Shown: positions 11,964 through 20,730, counted from the first letter of the stretch. The stretch is 64,000 nt of DNA from Streptomyces lincolnensis (GCF_001685355.1 NZ_CP016438.1:2666001-2730000), one strand, 5' to 3'. Numbers and translations: made by a program. The notes: generated from the letters alone by a model not told the origin.

Positions 11964-11976
11964 CGGCTAGCCGGAA
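11964..11976. promoter_or_regulatory. palindromic element, copy 2, upstream of the response regulator
   Basis: CGGCTAGCCGGAA, with core GGCTAGCC at 11965-11972, matches the right and central parts of the perfect 18-bp palindrome at 16971-16988. The similarity continues 3' (GCG.AAT in both). Probably an operator for a regulator of this sensory island; no footprint evidence. Confidence 0.45.
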
Positions 11977-12101
11977 GCGGAATTGGGGGCCTGCCGTGAC
12001 GACTTGGGAGCGTGGGCGAGGGATGCTCGACCCACTACGGATACGAAGGGACCGTCGCTTCGGCAGTGAGGCGGCGGCCATCGGTCGAAGGGCTGCGGGA
12101 C

Positions 12102-12260
12102 ATGCGGCGGACACGGATCGAGAAGCGACGCGGACCGGCGTGGGCCGGCCGGGTCACCGGCGAGACGTCCACGCTGCGCGACCTGCTCGACCCGCGGGAC
12201 CCCGACATCGTGCGCGCCAAGCGCGCGGCCCGGGGCCGGGGAGGTGCGGCCCGCCCGTAG
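12102..12260 (+). CDS. small basic hypothetical protein
   Basis: A possible 52-residue protein, Arg-rich at both ends, with a central segment STLRDLLDPRDPDIVRAKR. Third codon positions are strongly G/C and an AAGGG site precedes the ATG by about 10 bases, so it looks coding. It sits between the divergent response regulator and the end of the kinase gene. No family recognised. In GC-rich DNA a chance frame cannot be excluded. Confidence 0.35.
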   Translation: MRRTRIEKRRGPAWAGRVTGETSTLRDLLDPRDPDIVRAKRAARGRGGAARP

Positions 12261-12423
12261 GAACCGGGAGCCGCCGGTGGATTCCTCCCCTTCCACCAGA
12301 AGCCCCTTCCCCCAGAACCGGACGGTTGCCTCTCCGTCCGCCGCGACCGCCCGAGGTGTGCGCCACGTCACCGCGTCCGGAACTCCCCCATCCGGACAAC
12401 TCCCCGGCGTACGCCTCGGGCGG
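12261..12423. other. intergenic, no feature seen
   Basis: Between the small ORF and the end of the kinase gene. I see no gene, clear hairpin or promoter here. Confidence 0.5.
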
Positions 12424-15144
12424 TCATCCGTCTGTTTCGGGACCGGTCAGCGGCAGTCGCACGTCCAGGGTCGTGCCGTCCCCCGGCGGGCTGCTGACGG
12501 CGAGCTTGCCGCCGATCGCCTCGACACGGTCGATCAGACCGATCAGCCCGGAGCCGCGGCCCGGCTCGGCGCCTCCGACGCCGTCGTCGCGGATCGTCAG
12601 CTCCAGGTGGCCGTCCCGGATCCCGGCCCGCACGCTCGCCTCGCGCGCGTGCGCGTGCTTGACGGCGTTGGTGAGGGACTCGGAGGTCACGTAGTAGGCG
12701 GCCACCTCCAGCTGTTCCGGCAACCGGGCGCCGGGCAGCCGCAGATCGAGCTCCACCGGGATCGCGGAGCGGCGGGCCAGGGAACGCAGGGCCGGGCCGA
12801 GGCCGCCCTTGGAGAGGATGGCCGGGTGGATGCCGCGGGCCACCTGGAGCAGGTCCTGGAAGGAGTCGTCGAGGCCCTGGGCGACATGGGCGAGCTGCTG
12901 GGCGAGCTCCGAGGAAGGGTCCGTCACCAGGGACTCGGCCAGCCGCAGGTCCAGCTGGAGCGCGACGAGCCGCTGCTGGACGCCGTCGTGCAGGTCGCGT
13001 TCGATGCGCCGCCGGGAGGCGTCGGCGGCGGCCACCACACGCGCGCGTGAGGCCGCCAGCTGCGCGCGGCTGTCCGCGTTGGCGATGGCGGTGGCGACGA
13101 GTTCGGTGAAGTCGGCCAGCCTCGCCTCGGTCCCGGCGGGCAGGGTCTTGAGCGGGGAGGCCGCGACGATGAAGCCCCAGATCCGGTCGTCGACGATGAT
13201 CGGCGCGCCCACGGCATGGCCCACATGGGCCGCGCGCCGGGTCTGCGCCACCTCCTGGACCACCTTCAGTCCCGCTTCACGGCGCGCCTCGCGCGTGGCC
13301 CGCTCGACCTCCTCGGTGATCCCGTGCACGGTCCCGAGAACCGTACGACTGCCGTCGGGTTCGTGTCTGAGGACGGCGGCGGTGGTGTCCAGCAGACCGC
13401 CGACCTCCTCCGCCACCCTCGCGAACACGTCGGACGGCGGGGCGCCGTGGGCGACCAGGGTGGCGACCCGGCGCAGCGCGGCCTGCTCCCGGGCGGTGCG
13501 GCGGCTCTCGGTGACGTCCCGGGCGGCGGCGTAGATGAGGCCCTCCTCGGGGACCGGCCGCGCGCTCCACTGGAGCCAGCACTCGGTGCCGTCGGCGCGC
13601 AGATAGCGGTTCTCGAACTCGATCACGTCGACGCCGCTCTCCAGCCGCAGAAAGGTCTCGCGGGTGCTCTCCCGGTCCTCCTCGTGGACGAACTCCACGA
13701 ACGGTCTGGCCAGGAGGGTGTCGGCCGGGTATCCCAGGGTGCGCCGGAAGGCCGGGTTGACCCGCTTGAAGTAGCCGTCGAGTCCGCTGATGCACAGCAG
13801 GTCCAGGGAGAGGTTGAAGATGCTCTCCAGTTCCTGTTCGGCCTTCCTGCGCCGCCCGTGCGCCGCCGAGAAGGACGCCATGGTGCCGTTCATGCCGCCC
13901 AGCAGCTGGGCCCAGGTGCCGGCGAAGGAGGCGACGTCGGCGCGGTGTTCGAGCCGGTTGTCGTCGATCGCCTTGTTCATGGCGCGGATCTCGCCGGCCA
14001 GCCGCTCGGTGGTCACCCGCAACGCGCGGAAGGTGTCGGCGACATCGCCGAGTTCGTCGCGCCCGGCGTAGTGGATGTCGTACGAGAGATCGCCGTCCGA
14101 CAGGGCTCTGGCGCCCGCGGCGACCTCGCTGAGGGGGCGGGTGATCGACCGTCGCAGCGCCAGCGCGAGGACCGTGACGACGGCCAGGACGGCCAGGGAG
14201 GCGGCGAGGTCGCGTTCGGCATGTGTCTCGGCGGTGCGGCGGTCCCGGCCGGCGGTGTCGGCGAGGTCGCGCGCGGCCCGGTCCTGGATGCCGCGCAGGG
14301 CGTCGATGCGGGCCTCGGAGTCCGCCGTCCAGCGTTCGTACGAGGGCCAGCGGGCGGTGGCGGGTTCTGCGGTGGCGAGCATGTCGCGGATCTGGCGGAC
14401 GGCCCGCCCCGGGGCCCGGAACTTCGTGGCGTACACATCGGCCCGCAGCCTGTCCGTGGTGTTCTGCTGGAACGTCCTGAGCTGGGCGTCCTCCAGCGCG
14501 GACCAGCGGCCCGCCCCGGTGGGCCGTTCGGCGGCGGGCGCGTCGAGCAGGACCGCCAGCTCCACCCGCTCCCGTTCGGCGGCCTCGACGGCCCGCAGGA
14601 GGGCCACATGGGCGTCGGCCGCGCGACCGGACGCTCTGGTGGGGCGCCCGGACTCCAGGGCGGCGACGGTGTCGAGCAGCGTGTCCTCGACGGTCCCGTA
14701 CTTGTCCGCCACCACGCGCACGCCGAGCGAGCCGGTGCCCGTCTGGACGCGCAGTGCGTGCAGTCGACGGCCGACGGCGTCGAGCGTGCCGGCGACATCG
14801 GGCTCGGTCCAGGCGCCGGTCCGGTCGACGGCGCGCTCCAGCGCCCGGTGGGTGGCCCCTTCGGCGCCGGTCCGCTCCGCCAGGGCGGCCGGTCCGGGGC
14901 GCAGCAGGGCCTGTACGGCGGCGATCCGCTCCCGTGCGACGGCGTCGGAGACCTCGGTGGTCGCGAAGGACACCTCGGTCGCGGTGTGGAAGTCCCGCAG
15001 TGTCCGCGCCTCCTGCCACTGCTCCACGCCGCTGAAGGCGGTGAAGGCCAGCAGTCCGGTCACCGGCAGCAGCACGAGGAGCATCAGTTTCCGGCCGACC
15101 CGCAACCGGGTCAGGAGCGGGAGGCGTCCAGGTGAGGGGCGCAT
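12424..15144 (-). CDS. membrane sensor histidine kinase (NIT-HAMP-PAS-GAF-HisKA_3)
   Basis: Large NarX-family kinase, 906 residues. TM1 about 20-40, an extracytoplasmic helical NIT-type (nitrate/nitrite-sensing) domain about 45-305 with VARERIAAVQALL, TM2 about 312-330, HAMP to about 385, PAS about 445-555 (LGYPADTLL, FVHEEDRES), GAF about 575-700, dimerisation/phosphoacceptor domain with RDLHDGVQQ (His719) and an HATPase with N box SLTNAVKHAH and DDGVGG. All catalytic motifs are intact. It lies downstream of a solute-binding lipoprotein and upstream of the LuxR-type regulator on the same strand, suggesting a ligand-binding protein / kinase / regulator chain. Confidence 0.93.
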   Translation of the reverse strand: MRPSPGRLPLLTRLRVGRKLMLLVLLPVTGLLAFTAFSGVEQWQEARTLRDFHTATEVSFATTEVSDAVARERIAAVQALLRPGPAALAERTGAEGATHRALERAVDRTGAWTEPDVAGTLDAVGRRLHALRVQTGTGSLGVRVVADKYGTVEDTLLDTVAALESGRPTRASGRAADAHVALLRAVEAAERERVELAVLLDAPAAERPTGAGRWSALEDAQLRTFQQNTTDRLRADVYATKFRAPGRAVRQIRDMLATAEPATARWPSYERWTADSEARIDALRGIQDRAARDLADTAGRDRRTAETHAERDLAASLAVLAVVTVLALALRRSITRPLSEVAAGARALSDGDLSYDIHYAGRDELGDVADTFRALRVTTERLAGEIRAMNKAIDDNRLEHRADVASFAGTWAQLLGGMNGTMASFSAAHGRRRKAEQELESIFNLSLDLLCISGLDGYFKRVNPAFRRTLGYPADTLLARPFVEFVHEEDRESTRETFLRLESGVDVIEFENRYLRADGTECWLQWSARPVPEEGLIYAAARDVTESRRTAREQAALRRVATLVAHGAPPSDVFARVAEEVGGLLDTTAAVLRHEPDGSRTVLGTVHGITEEVERATREARREAGLKVVQEVAQTRRAAHVGHAVGAPIIVDDRIWGFIVAASPLKTLPAGTEARLADFTELVATAIANADSRAQLAASRARVVAAADASRRRIERDLHDGVQQRLVALQLDLRLAESLVTDPSSELAQQLAHVAQGLDDSFQDLLQVARGIHPAILSKGGLGPALRSLARRSAIPVELDLRLPGARLPEQLEVAAYYVTSESLTNAVKHAHAREASVRAGIRDGHLELTIRDDGVGGAEPGRGSGLIGLIDRVEAIGGKLAVSSPPGDGTTLDVRLPLTGPETDG

Positions 15145-15154
15145 GGCCGGGCCC

Positions 15155-15424
15155 TCACCGCCCGGTGTCCGGGTGCGCGGGGATCGCGCCGCTGACGTCG
15201 GTCATGCGCACCACCTCGTCGGGCTCGGTGGGGAGGACGGAAAGCGCCGGACGGCGTGGCGGCGGGCTGCGGAGTCCTTGTCGGGCCGAAGCCAGGTGCC
15301 CCATTCGGGGTCGGCGTACCGCGCGTCGAGATCGACGGGCCGGTCGTGACCCGGCGTCCGCGGCTTCTCCAGGATGCCCGCGAAGCTCTGTGGCCGTCCA
15401 CGGTGCCCGGGTGCCGCTTCTCAT
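15155..15424 (-). pseudogene. small frameshifted gene between binding protein and kinase
   Basis: The ATG at 15424 overlaps the binding-protein stop (ATGA), and an open frame of 89 codons runs to 15155. Codon bias says this frame is not used throughout. In the middle, the frame reading SFAGILEKPRTPGHDRP then DARYADPEWGTWLRPDKDS has strong G/C third positions, while the last 30 codons (VLPTEPDEVVRMTDVSG onward) do so in the original frame. A net shift of one base is therefore needed near 15243-15256, and another near the 5' end. Either a decayed small gene, a pair of compensating indels, or a sequence error. Function unknown. Confidence 0.45.
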
Positions 15425-16815
15425 GGCCCGCTCCTCGGCGGATAGCCGTCGTGGGCCGCGAGGTCCTTGTCGATGGCCTCGACGGCCTCGTCGAGGGTGG
15501 CCCGCACCGGCGCCCTGTCGATCATGATCTTCCGGAAGGCCTCGGCGAAGGCGTCGGTGATGGCGGGGTAGGCGGGTGTCTGCGGCCGGGGGCGCGCCAC
15601 GCCGTTTCGCAGTTGCTCGATGAACAGGTGCTCGGCACCGCCCCGCCGGTACTTCGAGGACAGCTTCACCGCGCTGTTCGTGGCCGGTACGGCGCCGTTG
15701 GCCGTCGTCATCCGGTGCACCTGCTCCGGCGTCAGCAGATAGTCGAGGAAGCGCCGGACGGCGTCCCCGTCGGCGTCGCCCACCGGGATGCCCCACTGCC
15801 AGGACCCCATGCCGGTCACGGTGCCCTCGCCGAAGTCGGGCAGGGGCACGATCGCCACGTCGTCGGGGAAGGCCTTGCTGTAGTCCGGGTACCACCAGTG
15901 GCCGGTCCAGGACATGACGCTGCGGCCGTCGAGGAAAGCCCGCTGGTCGCCCTTCCCGGGTTCGACCAGTCCTTCCCGGACCCAGTTCTGGAGGGTCGTC
16001 AGGGCCCCGACCGACTCGGGACCGTTGAGGAACCCGTCGGCCGTGCGGAACGTTCCCGGTTCGATGAGATCACCGCCCGCCGACCACAGGGCGGGCGCGA
16101 AGCCGTACGTGGCCCACTCCCCGCCGGGCCGCGTGTGGACGAGCCCGAGGTCGAGCGGTGTCGGGTGCCCCTTGTCGCGGAGGGTGCGCAGGATGCCGGT
16201 GAGTTCCTCGGCCGTCCAGGCGTCGTCGATGCCCCGGGGGACGCGGACACCGGCCGCCTTCAGGACCGACGGCCGGACGTACAGTCCCATCCCCGAGTCG
16301 AAAGTGCCGACGCCGTACAGCCGCCCCGCGTAGGTCCCCTGCCGGCGGATCGAGGGCAGCAGATCGTCGCGGAGGCTGTCGGACACGCAGGAGTCCATCG
16401 GCCTGAGCTCACCGGACCAGGCGTAGCTGTACAGCCGCGGCCCGTCGAAGTCGAGCAGGTCCGGCAGATCACCGCTGGCCGCGGCGGAGAGCACCAGTTC
16501 GTTGTACGGCCGCTGCTCGGGCAGGGTGACGAGCTCGACCCGTACCTGTTCCTGCGCCTTGTTGAAGTCCTCGACCTGGCGCCGCAGCGTGCTGTACTCG
16601 CCGCTCGGTCCCGCGTGGAACCACACCGTGATGTGCGCGGTGCCCTCGATCCTGCCGTCACAGGTCGTGTCCCCGCGCGCGGTGCGCTCGCCGTCGCCCT
16701 CGCTCCCGCCGTCACCACCGCCGCATCCGGCCAGCAGCAGTGCCGCTCCCAACGCTCCCGAGGCCAGGATCCGGGGGATCCGGCGCGGTCCGTTGTTCCT
16801 CTGCGACGCCTTCAT
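15421..16815 (-). CDS. extracellular solute-binding lipoprotein, family 1 (sugar type)
   Basis: 464 residues, with a lipoprotein signal MKASQ...ALGAALLLAGCGGG (lipobox LLAGC), then an acidic linker and a family 1 (maltose-type) binding fold: HITVWFHAGPSGEY, SGDLPDLLDFDGP, MSWTGHWWYP, and PVGDADGDAVRRFLDYLLTP. No ABC permease or ATPase genes are adjacent, which is unusual for this family; the next intact gene is a sensor kinase. I infer that it may present a ligand to the kinase or share a distant transporter. Divergent from the receiver gene at 17022. Confidence 0.9.
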   Translation of the reverse strand: MKASQRNNGPRRIPRILASGALGAALLLAGCGGGDGGSEGDGERTARGDTTCDGRIEGTAHITVWFHAGPSGEYSTLRRQVEDFNKAQEQVRVELVTLPEQRPYNELVLSAAASGDLPDLLDFDGPRLYSYAWSGELRPMDSCVSDSLRDDLLPSIRRQGTYAGRLYGVGTFDSGMGLYVRPSVLKAAGVRVPRGIDDAWTAEELTGILRTLRDKGHPTPLDLGLVHTRPGGEWATYGFAPALWSAGGDLIEPGTFRTADGFLNGPESVGALTTLQNWVREGLVEPGKGDQRAFLDGRSVMSWTGHWWYPDYSKAFPDDVAIVPLPDFGEGTVTGMGSWQWGIPVGDADGDAVRRFLDYLLTPEQVHRMTTANGAVPATNSAVKLSSKYRRGGAEHLFIEQLRNGVARPRPQTPAYPAITDAFAEAFRKIMIDRAPVRATLDEAVEAIDKDLAAHDGYPPRSGP

Positions 16816-16970
16816 CGCGTACCCCCACTCGACCGGACGTTCGCGGCCTCCCCAGGGCGGTCACCACGCTACCCCCGTGATGTTCCGCTGTGTCACGCAA
16901 GCGCGAAGTGGTCGGTTCCGCACAGGACGTGAGCACATACCAGATGACTGGAAGCGCCGGGCCCCGACAT

Positions 16971-16988
16971 TTTCCGGCTAGCCGGAAA
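16971..16988. promoter_or_regulatory. perfect 18-bp palindrome upstream of the receiver gene
   Basis: TTTCCGGCTAGCCGGAAA is self-complementary over its full length. It lies 34-51 bases before the receiver ATG, in the divergent gap with the binding-protein gene. A partial second copy is at 11964-11976 before the LuxR-type regulator, so it is probably a shared operator. Confidence 0.6.
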
Positions 16989-17021
16989 GCGCAATCACAG
17001 AATGGTCGGCACGCTGTCAGC

Positions 17022-17396
17022 ATGTCCCTGCGCTGTCTCATCGTGGATGACAGCGCCCGGTTCCTGGAGGCCGCGCGCACGCTGCTGGAACGCGACGGGG
17101 TACCCGTCGTCGGCGTCGCCTCGTCGGGCGCGGAAGCCCTCTCCCGGGCCGCGGAGCTGGTCCCGGACGTCGTCCTGGTGGACCTCGACCTCGACGGCGA
17201 GAGCGGCCTGGACGTGGCGGCCGAACTGGCCCGCTGCGTCTCCTCGGTCATCATCCTGATCTCCACGCACTCCCTGGAGGACTTCCAGGAGCTCGTCGCC
17301 GCCAGCCCGGCCCGCGGGTTCGTGCACAAGTCCGCGCTGTCCGCACGGGCGATCAGAGGCGTGCTGGGCGAGAACGGGACGGGGAGCGCGCCCTGA
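17022..17396 (+). CDS. stand-alone response-regulator receiver domain
   Basis: A 124-residue protein that is only a receiver: D9/D10, phosphoacceptor D54 in VVLVDLDLDGE, switch Thr in ISTHS and Lys103 in VHKSAL, all present. There is no output domain, so it would act by protein contact or as a phosphate sink. The ATG (MSLRCLIVDD) is chosen because the fold begins there; the ribosome site is weak. Context next to the kinase locus and the shared palindrome suggests it belongs to the same signalling system. Confidence 0.88.
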   Translation: MSLRCLIVDDSARFLEAARTLLERDGVPVVGVASSGAEALSRAAELVPDVVLVDLDLDGESGLDVAAELARCVSSVIILISTHSLEDFQELVAASPARGFVHKSALSARAIRGVLGENGTGSAP

Positions 17397-17605
17397 GGCG
17401 ACGGCCACGAAGTCGGCCAGGAGTGCGCCCCTGTTGGGCATCAGGTGTTGTCGGGACTAGGTCAACACGCTTCAATGCGGGGGAACTCGGGGCCCTGAAC
17501 GACGGCGTACGGATGTGAAGACCCCCGGCGTCGGCACGGCCCCGCATGTCCGCGAACGGCCTGACCCACCGTTGTGCACCTTCACATTCACAGAAAGGCC
17601 CCTGC

Positions 17606-18562
17606 ATGCCGCACGCCCCACAGCACGCGGACGTCGCCGACGGCGTCACCGCGGAACTGGACTCGGCCCTGCGTGGCGGCCCCTTCCACGTCGCCCTGCG
17701 GGCCGCGATCGCCGCCCGCGGCCTGCCGCTCCAGCGCGTCCAGCACCATCTGTCGCGCCACGGGGTCAAGGTCGGCGTCACGAGCCTGAGTTACTGGCAG
17801 CAGGGCGCCCGGCGACCGCAGCGTCCGGAGTCCCTGCGGGCCGTCCGGGCCCTGGAGGAGATCCTCCAGCTGCCGGAGGAGTCGCTGATCCGGCTGCTCG
17901 CCCGGGCCGACGAGAGCACGGGCGCACAGCGTCCCGCCGCCCGCTCCTACCGCTCCCTGGTGGCGGCCTCGGACGTCCTGGAACGCCTGCTGGCCGAACT
18001 GGAGTGCCCCTCCGACGGCGGACTGCACACCCTGGGACACCACGAACGCGTCCGCATCGGGGCGCGCCGCGAGCTGGCGGGGCGCGACTCGCACCACATC
18101 GTGCGGGCCCACCGGGACGGCGTCGACCGCTTCGTCGCCGTCCACCACGGCGATCCGGGGTGCGCGCCGGAGCGCATGATCGTCCACGCGCTGGACAACT
18201 GCCGTACCGGACGTGTGCGTTCGCACCACGACACCGGGGTCCTCGTGGCCGAGCTCCTCTTCGACACCCGGCTGCGGGCGGGCGACACGTTCCTCTTCCG
18301 CTACGGCGTCGAGGACGGCACGGGGGGTGTGTCGCGCGAGTACGTCCGGGGGTTCGGACCGGCCGGCGGGCAGTACGCGCTCCAGGTGCGGTTCGACGAG
18401 AACGCGCTGCCCGTGCGCTGCCACCGGTTCGCCCAGCACTCGGCGGCCGCGCCCCGCAGCGGGCGCCAGGAGCTGGCCCTCACCGGGCGGCACCACTCGG
18501 TACACCTGGTCGAGCCGCGGGTGCGGTCGGGGATCGTGGGGATCGCCTGGGACTGGGAGTAG
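17606..18562 (+). CDS. XRE-like DNA-binding protein
   Basis: A 318-residue cytosolic protein. The N-terminal part (about 25-95) looks like a divergent helix-turn-helix (ALRAAIAARGLPLQRVQHHLS ... SLSYWQQGARRP), followed by a C-terminal domain of unknown function (about 120-318) rich in His and Arg (HTLGHHERVRIG, DDGVGG absent, VRSGIVGIAWDWE at the end). The ATG follows an AAAGG site by 8 bases; an earlier ATG lacks one. Probably a Streptomyces-type regulator; target unknown. The long palindrome after its stop may also terminate its transcript. Confidence 0.75.
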   Translation: MPHAPQHADVADGVTAELDSALRGGPFHVALRAAIAARGLPLQRVQHHLSRHGVKVGVTSLSYWQQGARRPQRPESLRAVRALEEILQLPEESLIRLLARADESTGAQRPAARSYRSLVAASDVLERLLAELECPSDGGLHTLGHHERVRIGARRELAGRDSHHIVRAHRDGVDRFVAVHHGDPGCAPERMIVHALDNCRTGRVRSHHDTGVLVAELLFDTRLRAGDTFLFRYGVEDGTGGVSREYVRGFGPAGGQYALQVRFDENALPVRCHRFAQHSAAAPRSGRQELALTGRHHSVHLVEPRVRSGIVGIAWDWE

Positions 18563-18603
18563 GGGCGACGAGTTGGGAGCGGACGGGTAGAGGGCGACGG
18601 GGG

Positions 18604-18649
18604 CGGGGGCGGACGTAAACGTTTGCGCAAGCGTTTACGTCCGCCCCCG
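18604..18649. promoter_or_regulatory. 46-bp near-perfect palindrome: LacI-family operator, possible terminator
   Basis: Two 23-base arms centred at 18626/18627 with one T/G mismatch. The core TTGCGCAA and the flanking GTAAACG/CGTTTAC halves are typical LacI-family half-sites. The promoter of the LacI gene (TTTACG at 18634-18639, 17 bases, TAGCTT at 18657-18662) overlaps its right arm, so autorepression is expected. The GC-rich outer arms would also form a terminator hairpin for the preceding gene. Confidence 0.8.
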
Positions 18650-18690
18650 AATGCGATAGCTTCCCGGTGCCGTACCGGGAAGGGAGCCCC

Positions 18691-19758
18691 ATGCCGACCA
18701 TGGCCGACGTGGCACGCAGCGCCGGTGTGTCCGTGGCGACCGTCTCGCACGTACTGAACGACACCCGGCCGGTGCTCCCCCACACCCGCCAGGCCGTGCT
18801 GGACGCCATCGACGAACTCGGCTACACCCCCAACACGCTCGCCCGTTCCCTGGTGACCTCCCGCACCCGGTCGATCGGGCTCGCGGTGTCGGCGATCAGC
18901 AACCCGTACTTCACGGAGATCCTCCAGGGTGTGGAGGCGGCCGCCCTGGAGCACGGCTACAGCCTGCTCATCGCCGATCCGCACGACGATCCCGAGCACG
19001 AGCGCAAGGTCGTCCAGCTCCTGCACGAACGCCGGGTGGACGGCATGATCGTCGCGCCCTCCGCGGACCCCCGCGAGCTCGTCTCCTATCTGCGGCGCCA
19101 CGACGTTCCGGCCGTGTTCCTGGACCGGGTGGTCGACTCCCCGGAGGGCGACGGGCCGCGTTTCGACCAGGTGTGCGCCGACAGCGCCGAACCGACGGCC
19201 GAGCTGGTCGGTCATCTCACCGGTCTCGGCCACCGGCGCATCGGCCTGGTCGCGGGCCGGCCGGGGCTGAGCACCACCCGGGAGCGGATCACCGGCTACC
19301 GGCACGGTCTCGCGGCCGCCGGTCTCTCGTACGACGAACGCCTGGTGGTGCACGGCGACTCCGAGTCGGAGGGGGGCCGGCGCGCCACCTCGGCCCTGCT
19401 GTCCCTGGTGGTGCCGCCGACCGCGCTGGTCACCGCCAACAACGCGATGACGCTCGGCGCCCTGCGCGCGCTGCGCGAGCACGGCCTGTCCGTTCCGGAC
19501 GACATCGCGCTGTGCTGCTTCGACGACTTCGCCTGGGCGGACCTGTTCACTCCCCGGCTCACCGCGATCGCCCAGCCCAGCAAGGACATCGGGGCACAGG
19601 CGGTCCGGGTGCTCCTGGAGCGTCTGGCCGCTCCGGACCGGCCCGCCCGGACCGTACGGCTGGCCTGCGCCTTCGTCCACCGCGGCTCGTGCGGCTGCGC
19701 GGCCGACCCCGACCAGCCCAGGCAGTCCAGGCAGTCCAGGAAAGGAACCGACTCGTGA
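18691..19758 (+). CDS. LacI-family transcriptional regulator
   Basis: Sugar-responsive repressor of 355 residues. The N-terminal HTH (MPTMADVARSAGVSVATVSH, then LNDTRPV) and hinge helix (TPNTLARSL) are followed by a periplasmic-binding-type effector domain (about 62-340). The ATG has a GGGAAGGGAG ribosome site. Its end overlaps the sugar kinase (GTGA), so the two are coupled, and the palindrome at its promoter implies autoregulation. The C-terminus has a short CGCAADPDQP tail. Confidence 0.95.
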   Translation: MPTMADVARSAGVSVATVSHVLNDTRPVLPHTRQAVLDAIDELGYTPNTLARSLVTSRTRSIGLAVSAISNPYFTEILQGVEAAALEHGYSLLIADPHDDPEHERKVVQLLHERRVDGMIVAPSADPRELVSYLRRHDVPAVFLDRVVDSPEGDGPRFDQVCADSAEPTAELVGHLTGLGHRRIGLVAGRPGLSTTRERITGYRHGLAAAGLSYDERLVVHGDSESEGGRRATSALLSLVVPPTALVTANNAMTLGALRALREHGLSVPDDIALCCFDDFAWADLFTPRLTAIAQPSKDIGAQAVRVLLERLAAPDRPARTVRLACAFVHRGSCGCAADPDQPRQSRQSRKGTDS

Positions 19759-20666
19759 TCGTCGTCGCCGGTGAGGCACTGATCGACCTCGTACCGCAGG
19801 GCGCCGGTGCCCTCGCGGATCTGAAGCCGGCGCTCGGCGGCGGCCCCTACAACACGGCCGTCGCCCTCGGCCGCCTCGGCTCCCCCACCGCCTTCTGCTC
19901 CCGCACCTCCCACGACGCCTTCGGCGAGGCCCTGCTCGACCGGCTGCGGGCGTCCGGTGTCGACGTCTCGGCCGTACAGCGCGGCACCGAGCCGACCACG
20001 CTCGCCGTCGCCACCATCGACGCCGACGGGTCGGCCGCCTACTCCTTCTACGTCGACGGCACCGCCGACCGGCTGTTCACGGCGCCCGCGGGGTTGCCCG
20101 AGGGCACCCGGGCGGTGTCCTTCGGCACCTGCTCGCTCGTCCTGGAGCCGGGTGCGAGCGCCTACGAGGAGCTGATGAGGACGGCGGCCGCGCAGGGGGT
20201 GTTCACCGCGCTCGACCCGAACATCCGAGCGGGCCTGATCCCCGACGCGGACGCCTATCGGGCGCGGTTCAAGAGCTGGCTGCCGTCGGTGTCGCTGCTC
20301 AAGCTCTCCGAGGAGGACGCGCTGTGGCTGGGCGGCACTCCGCGCGAGTGGCTGGCCGCGGGCCCCTCGGCCGTCGTGATCACGCAGGGCGGTGACGGAC
20401 TGACTGCGTTCACCCGGGACGGTGCCGTGCACGCGGTGCCGGGCGAGAAGGTCGACGTCGTGGACACGATCGGCGCGGGCGACACCGTGAACGCGGCCCT
20501 GCTGCACGGTCTGTCCGCCCGGGACGCCCTGTCACCGGAGGCGCTCACCGGTCTGGGCGCCGAGGGCTGGACCCAGCTGCTGCGGTTCGCGGCGCGCGCG
20601 GCGGCGATCACCTGCTCGCGGGCGGGCGCGGAACCGCCGTACGCCTCCGAACTGGGTGAGCCGTAG
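19755..20666 (+). CDS. PfkB-family sugar kinase (fructokinase-like)
   Basis: 303-residue ribokinase-fold enzyme that phosphorylates a sugar with ATP. The start is a GTG in GTGA overlap with the LacI gene, with AAAGGAA 8 bases before. PfkB signatures: GGGPYNTAVALGRLG (about 30-45) and the ATP/catalytic-Asp motif DTIGAGDTVNAALL near 240. Fructokinase is the closest by style, but the sugar cannot be proven from sequence. Regulated by the adjacent LacI. Confidence 0.9.
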   Translation: MIVVAGEALIDLVPQGAGALADLKPALGGGPYNTAVALGRLGSPTAFCSRTSHDAFGEALLDRLRASGVDVSAVQRGTEPTTLAVATIDADGSAAYSFYVDGTADRLFTAPAGLPEGTRAVSFGTCSLVLEPGASAYEELMRTAAAQGVFTALDPNIRAGLIPDADAYRARFKSWLPSVSLLKLSEEDALWLGGTPREWLAAGPSAVVITQGGDGLTAFTRDGAVHAVPGEKVDVVDTIGAGDTVNAALLHGLSARDALSPEALTGLGAEGWTQLLRFAARAAAITCSRAGAEPPYASELGEP

Positions 20667-20681
20667 ACGACGGTGAACCGC

Positions 20682-20730
20682 GGAACGGGCGGTGCCGCGC
20701 GGGGAGTTCCCGTGGGGCACCGCCCGTTCC
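20682..20730. terminator. bidirectional terminator between sugar kinase and uvrA
   Basis: A 15-bp perfect stem (GGAACGGGCGGTGCC at 20682-20696 against 20716-20730) with a 19-base loop that has a small inner stem. It lies between convergent genes and can end both transcripts. Confidence 0.85.

Noticed and set aside
12035..12220. Minus-strand frame opposite the small basic ORF
   Set aside because: Low-complexity Ser/Arg composition and no ribosome site; the plus-strand frame has the better codon pattern.
15111..15401. A 96-codon minus-strand frame starting with MDGHRASRAS
   Set aside because: Its codon bias is poor and it runs into the kinase gene; the frames discussed for the frameshifted gene are better supported.
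17448..17470. TTGTCGGGACTAGGT as another damage promoter
   Set aside because: The TANNNT element is directly adjacent, not after 8 bases, and no gene start follows closely.
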